DNA from: an uncultured Planktomarina sp.
GTDB taxonomy: Bacteria; Pseudomonadota; Alphaproteobacteria; Rhodobacterales; Rhodobacteraceae
Reading direction: 5' to 3'
Length of the DNA stretch: 64,000 bases
NCBI GenBank assembly: GCA_943788425.1
Contig: CALSQF010000008.1
Coordinates: 62,001 to 126,000 of the forward strand
Shown: piece by piece, positions 61,253 to 64,000 of the stretch
How the letters are laid out: the number at the start of each line of letters is the position of its first letter
How positions within the stretch are numbered: the first letter of the stretch is position 1
Notes under the pieces: model-generated
What the model saw: the letters and a program-made list of their open reading frames with translations, nothing else
What the model was told of the DNA's origin: nothing
The model's database searches: none
Position numbers and translations under genes: made by a program

Positions 61253-63622
61253 TTACTTCTCGGTCAATTTCAGCTCGATCCGCCGATTTTGGGCCCGTGC
61301 AGCTCGGGAATTGGCCAGGTTGATGGGTTGATACTCACCAAACCCATTCGCAGAAAGCCGGCGCGGAGGCATCTGCTCCGAGGTCATCAAATATAAGACC
61401 ACAGACAGCGCGCGTGCCTGGCTCAGCTCCCAATTGTTTTGAAATTGGCTGCCAGGAATGATCGGTTGGTCATCGGTGTGACCATCAACCTGCAACACCC
61501 AATCAATATTTTGCGGGATGTCTTCCGTGACGTCTTTCAAGATATTTGCCACTTTCGATATCTCTGTGCGGCCCGCCGCGGTCAGCTCCGCACGGCCTGA
61601 GGCAAAGAGGACTTCAGAGGAGAAGACGAAACGGTCCCCAACTATGCTGACGCCCTCGATGTCCTCCAAAAGCCCGCGCAGACTGCCGAAAAAGTCCGAT
61701 TTATAGCGCTCTAGAGTCTTGGCCTCGGCTTCAAGCCGGGCCTTTTCCTCCTGCAAGCGTTGCTTTTCAGCCGCTTCCAAAGCGAGGTTGCGCTTTGACT
61801 CAGCCGCGACCTGTGCCAGTGCAACGTTCAATTCACTGCCAAGATTGGTGATCTTCACATTGTTATCCGCATCGCGGCGCTTGTAATCGTCCAGCGTGGC
61901 TTGAAGCCCACCAATTTGGTCACGCAATGCACGAACCTCTTGGCTCAAAAGCGCCATTTTGCGCTGTGCCTCTGTCGAGATCGCCTCAGCCTCCTGTAGC
62001 TCAGCCTGTGCCGTTGCCAACAATGCCGCCCGTTGCTCGGCAGCAGTCAATTGCCGCTCAGCCGTTTGGCGCGCAGCAATGGCTTTGGACAGCGCTGAAC
62101 GTAGATCATCTATGTCTGAATTTTGCGCGATCGCCTCAGCTTCTTGTAAAGCGACTTTCAAGCTCTCAAGCCGTAACAAGGCCGTTTGCAACTCCTGTTG
62201 ACTTGCCGCATCGCGTGCGCTCACAGCTTCCAACTCATCTTGCGAACGCGCCTGCGCCAATCGCGCCGCCTCAAGTGCCAACAAAGCCGTCGTCAGCTCG
62301 TCGTCCAAGGTTTTCTCAACGCTCTGCGCTGCGGCCAAAAGCGCCAGGGTTTCCTCGGCTTTTTTGCGTTGATCGTTCAATTGCAAAGTCAAAGAGGATA
62401 TTGCCGCTTCACTCTCTTCAAGATCAGCCCGCAGTTTTTCGGCTGCCGCTGCCATGGACAATTGTTCGAGTTCTTTCTGGTTCAATGCCGCCTCTGCAAC
62501 CTCCAAACGTTCGCGCAAAAAGGCCGCAGACACGCGGTTGAGCTCTTCGTCACTCAATGCCTCCGCCAATTCTTCTGCCCGGCGACTCAGCTCTTGATTG
62601 TCCTGCTCAAGACCGGCTGCACGTTCCTGCTGCGAAGCCAAAAGCGCTAGGGTATTGGCAAGGTTCATATTTGTATTCTGCACATCGCGGCGCAAATCTG
62701 CCAGCATCTCATCCATGAGTTCGCGTTGGCGTTGCGCCAGCGCAGCCTGTTCAGTCTGCGCTGCAATTGTCGCCTGCGCCACCAGCAATGATTGCTGCAA
62801 ACTGGCCTTGTCCGCATCCAGCGTCGCCAGTTCTTCACGGCGCATCGCCTCAGTGTTGATCAGCTCCTGGAGCCGGGCCTCAAAATCTGCAATGGTGGCC
62901 TCCGCAGTAGATTTTTCATCCTGCAGCGCACTGATTTGCGCCTCTGCATCTGCAATGCGCGCCGTATCTTGCAGCGATTGGGCCAGCAGCAGGGTCAATT
63001 GCGCTTCCAGCTCCGTAATTTGCCCTTCTGATTGGGTTTGTTCGCGCAAAAGCGAAGCCACTTGCGTTTCGAAATCTAGGATCGTGCCCTCCGACTGGAG
63101 TTGCTGTGTTTGAAGTTGCGACACTTGGAGTTTGAACTGCTCAATTTCGCCTTCCGCCCGCTGTTGCAGGGCCAACAAATTGGCCACCTGTGTCTCGAAA
63201 TCATTAATCCGTGCTGTGGCCGCCATGAGGTCTGCGGCACGCGCATCGCGCTCGGCAGTCAAAGTTGCTATAAGGCCCAATTGCCTTTCCCCGTCTGCCT
63301 GCGCTGCGGCAAGCTGATCGTCGAGCTTGGCAACTTGCAAAGTGAGATCAGAGGCCGCTGCGCGCTCCAGACCCAAAGCATCGCCCAGGGCCAAAATCTG
63401 CCCTTCCAAATCCTCCAATTGCGCATTTTTTTGGGCGATATCGATGTTGAGTTCGTCGAGCATCGCCCCCTGCCCTTTGATGGTTTGCTGCAATACAAAT
63501 TGCATCACCACAAAGATCGTGAGCACAAACATCAAGACCAGCAGCAAGCCAGTCATCGCATCGACAAACCCCGGCCAGATAGAGGCTTGGAACCTTGCGC
63601 CAGTGCGTCGAGAAAGTGCCAT
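61253..63622 (-). CDS. MotB/OmpA-like envelope protein with long coiled coil
   Basis: This 789-residue protein has an N-terminal MotB-type membrane helix with a candidate proton-binding aspartate D21 (PGFVDAMTGLLLVL). About 560 residues of coiled coil follow, including six tandem 21-residue repeats at 142-267. The C-terminal 140 residues are an OmpA-like peptidoglycan-binding domain (LQVDGHTDDQP, NNWELSQARALSV). It would pair with the MotA/ExbB-like protein encoded upstream, forming an ion-driven unit anchored to the wall. The function is unknown. It is convergent with clpA. Confidence 0.85.
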   Translation of the reverse strand: MALSRRTGARFQASIWPGFVDAMTGLLLVLMFVLTIFVVMQFVLQQTIKGQGAMLDELNIDIAQKNAQLEDLEGQILALGDALGLERAAASDLTLQVAKLDDQLAAAQADGERQLGLIATLTAERDARAADLMAATARINDFETQVANLLALQQRAEGEIEQFKLQVSQLQTQQLQSEGTILDFETQVASLLREQTQSEGQITELEAQLTLLLAQSLQDTARIADAEAQISALQDEKSTAEATIADFEARLQELINTEAMRREELATLDADKASLQQSLLVAQATIAAQTEQAALAQRQRELMDEMLADLRRDVQNTNMNLANTLALLASQQERAAGLEQDNQELSRRAEELAEALSDEELNRVSAAFLRERLEVAEAALNQKELEQLSMAAAAEKLRADLEESEAAISSLTLQLNDQRKKAEETLALLAAAQSVEKTLDDELTTALLALEAARLAQARSQDELEAVSARDAASQQELQTALLRLESLKVALQEAEAIAQNSDIDDLRSALSKAIAARQTAERQLTAAEQRAALLATAQAELQEAEAISTEAQRKMALLSQEVRALRDQIGGLQATLDDYKRRDADNNVKITNLGSELNVALAQVAAESKRNLALEAAEKQRLQEEKARLEAEAKTLERYKSDFFGSLRGLLEDIEGVSIVGDRFVFSSEVLFASGRAELTAAGRTEISKVANILKDVTEDIPQNIDWVLQVDGHTDDQPIIPGSQFQNNWELSQARALSVVLYLMTSEQMPPRRLSANGFGEYQPINLANSRAARAQNRRIELKLTEK
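62822..63199 (-). repeat. six tandem 21-codon repeats in the coiled coil
   Basis: Residues 142-267 divide exactly into six units of 21, three heptads each. Units open FETQVANLL, FKLQVSQLQ, FETQVASLL, LEAQLTLLL, AEAQISALQ and FEARLQELI, and mostly end in an acidic or polar pair before the next unit. Confidence 0.85.
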
Positions 63623-63631
63623 CGCGCGCGC

Positions 63632-64000
63632 CTAGCTCTGATCGCGACTTGTGGGCTTGGCCAAGGCCCTGATGGCCTTTGTCAGATTGGCCAGATCACT
63701 GCGAATTTCAGATAGGCTTTCTTGCCGGCCACTTGAGACTTCCTCCAGCACGCGCAGCATCTGCACATCAATCGACCGCAGGCGCATCCGGCTCTCCGCA
63801 TCCATACCATCACCGCCGCCGCCTTCTCCCATCCGCGCGATCATCCGCTCTTGGCTGGCCGCCACACGTTCAAGCGCTTCGGTCTGCCCCTGATCGAGTT
63901 TCTGAGTGAGCTTCTCCAAACTCGCTGTCATCGCCATCAAATGCGCCTGCACATGAGCCTGATCTTGCCCAGTCTGGGCATACATCCGCGCGATACCGTC
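63632..64000 (-). CDS. C-terminal part of a MotA/TolQ/ExbB-like protein, cut by the window edge
   Basis: Only the last 122 residues are visible, beginning DGIARMYAQTGQDQ. They form a cytoplasmic coiled-coil tail (MTASLEKLTQKLDQGQTEAL, then RSIDVQMLRVLEEVSSG). The identification as the MotA/ExbB partner rests on its position 9 bp before the MotB-like gene; the membrane domain lies outside the window. Confidence 0.6.
   Translation of the reverse strand, partial: DGIARMYAQTGQDQAHVQAHLMAMTASLEKLTQKLDQGQTEALERVAASQERMIARMGEGGGGDGMDAESRMRLRSIDVQMLRVLEEVSSGRQESLSEIRSDLANLTKAIRALAKPTSRDQS

Noticed and set aside
61253..64000. Zorya anti-phage system
   Set aside because: Only a MotA/MotB-like pair is visible; the MotB-like protein is far longer than ZorB, and no helicase or nuclease partner lies in the window. 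The neighbours are core genes.

Overview
The window reads as chromosome of a marine alphaproteobacterium of the Roseobacter group (Rhodobacterales). The evidence is gene content and order: a compact paaZ-X-ABCDE / paaG-I-J-K-R cluster, adjacent lrp and trxB, groESL behind a CIRCE element, atpHAGDC without atpBEF, a fused Sat/APS kinase, DUF1150 and DUF2161 proteins, and several TRAP/ABC uptake systems. By eye the GC content is in the mid-fifties, low for the group, which would suit an RCA/Planktomarina-like lineage. That placement is inference; nothing was searched. I saw no insertion sequences, phage genes, CRISPR arrays, rRNA or tRNA genes.

Layout: 1-10.4 kb is a catabolic uptake island. 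It holds a frameshifted DadA-type FAD oxidoreductase, a polyamine/opine-type ABC importer whose binding protein faces the rest of its operon, a Rieske oxygenase that leads the ABC operon, a TRAP transporter and a PhyH-type 2-oxoglutarate oxygenase. From 10.4 to 21.4 kb lies phenylacetate degradation, with the ring epoxidase PaaABCDE, PaaZ, PaaG, PaaI, PaaJ and PaaK and two regulators, PaaX and a TetR protein that is probably PaaR; paaF and paaH are not here. From 21.4 to 27.8 kb come AroQ, an aromatic amino acid decarboxylase, an SDR, a frameshifted double acetyltransferase, CsaA, ProC, a YbjN protein and UbiK. From 27.9 to 38.2 kb are lgt-midA-pgeF, lrp/trxB, the Sat/APS kinase with a structured leader, a small heat shock protein, purEK and a lipase.

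From 38.3 to 44.2 kb, groESL is followed by a stretch that looks recently rearranged: two TbpB-like surface lipoproteins (one with an A8 tract that puts its start out of frame), a decayed 537-bp gap and a metal-site-less M24 protein. From 44.2 to 57 kb are housekeeping genes: ppaC, a HAD protein, a hydratase, ribF, ltaE, prs and the F1 ATP synthase genes. The last part holds gloB, clpA and a MotA/MotB-like envelope pair whose MotB-like member carries six tandem 21-residue coiled-coil repeats.

How the parts work together: the first 25 kb is a nutrient-scavenging region that could take up amines and organic acids and feed aromatic amine or phenylacetate carbon toward acetyl-CoA and succinyl-CoA. 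The rest is mostly core metabolism and stress response, with readable control elements: CIRCE at groESL, an RpoH-type promoter at hsp20, a likely PaaR operator between paaZ and paaG, phased repeats between lrp and trxB, and hairpins in the sat leader.
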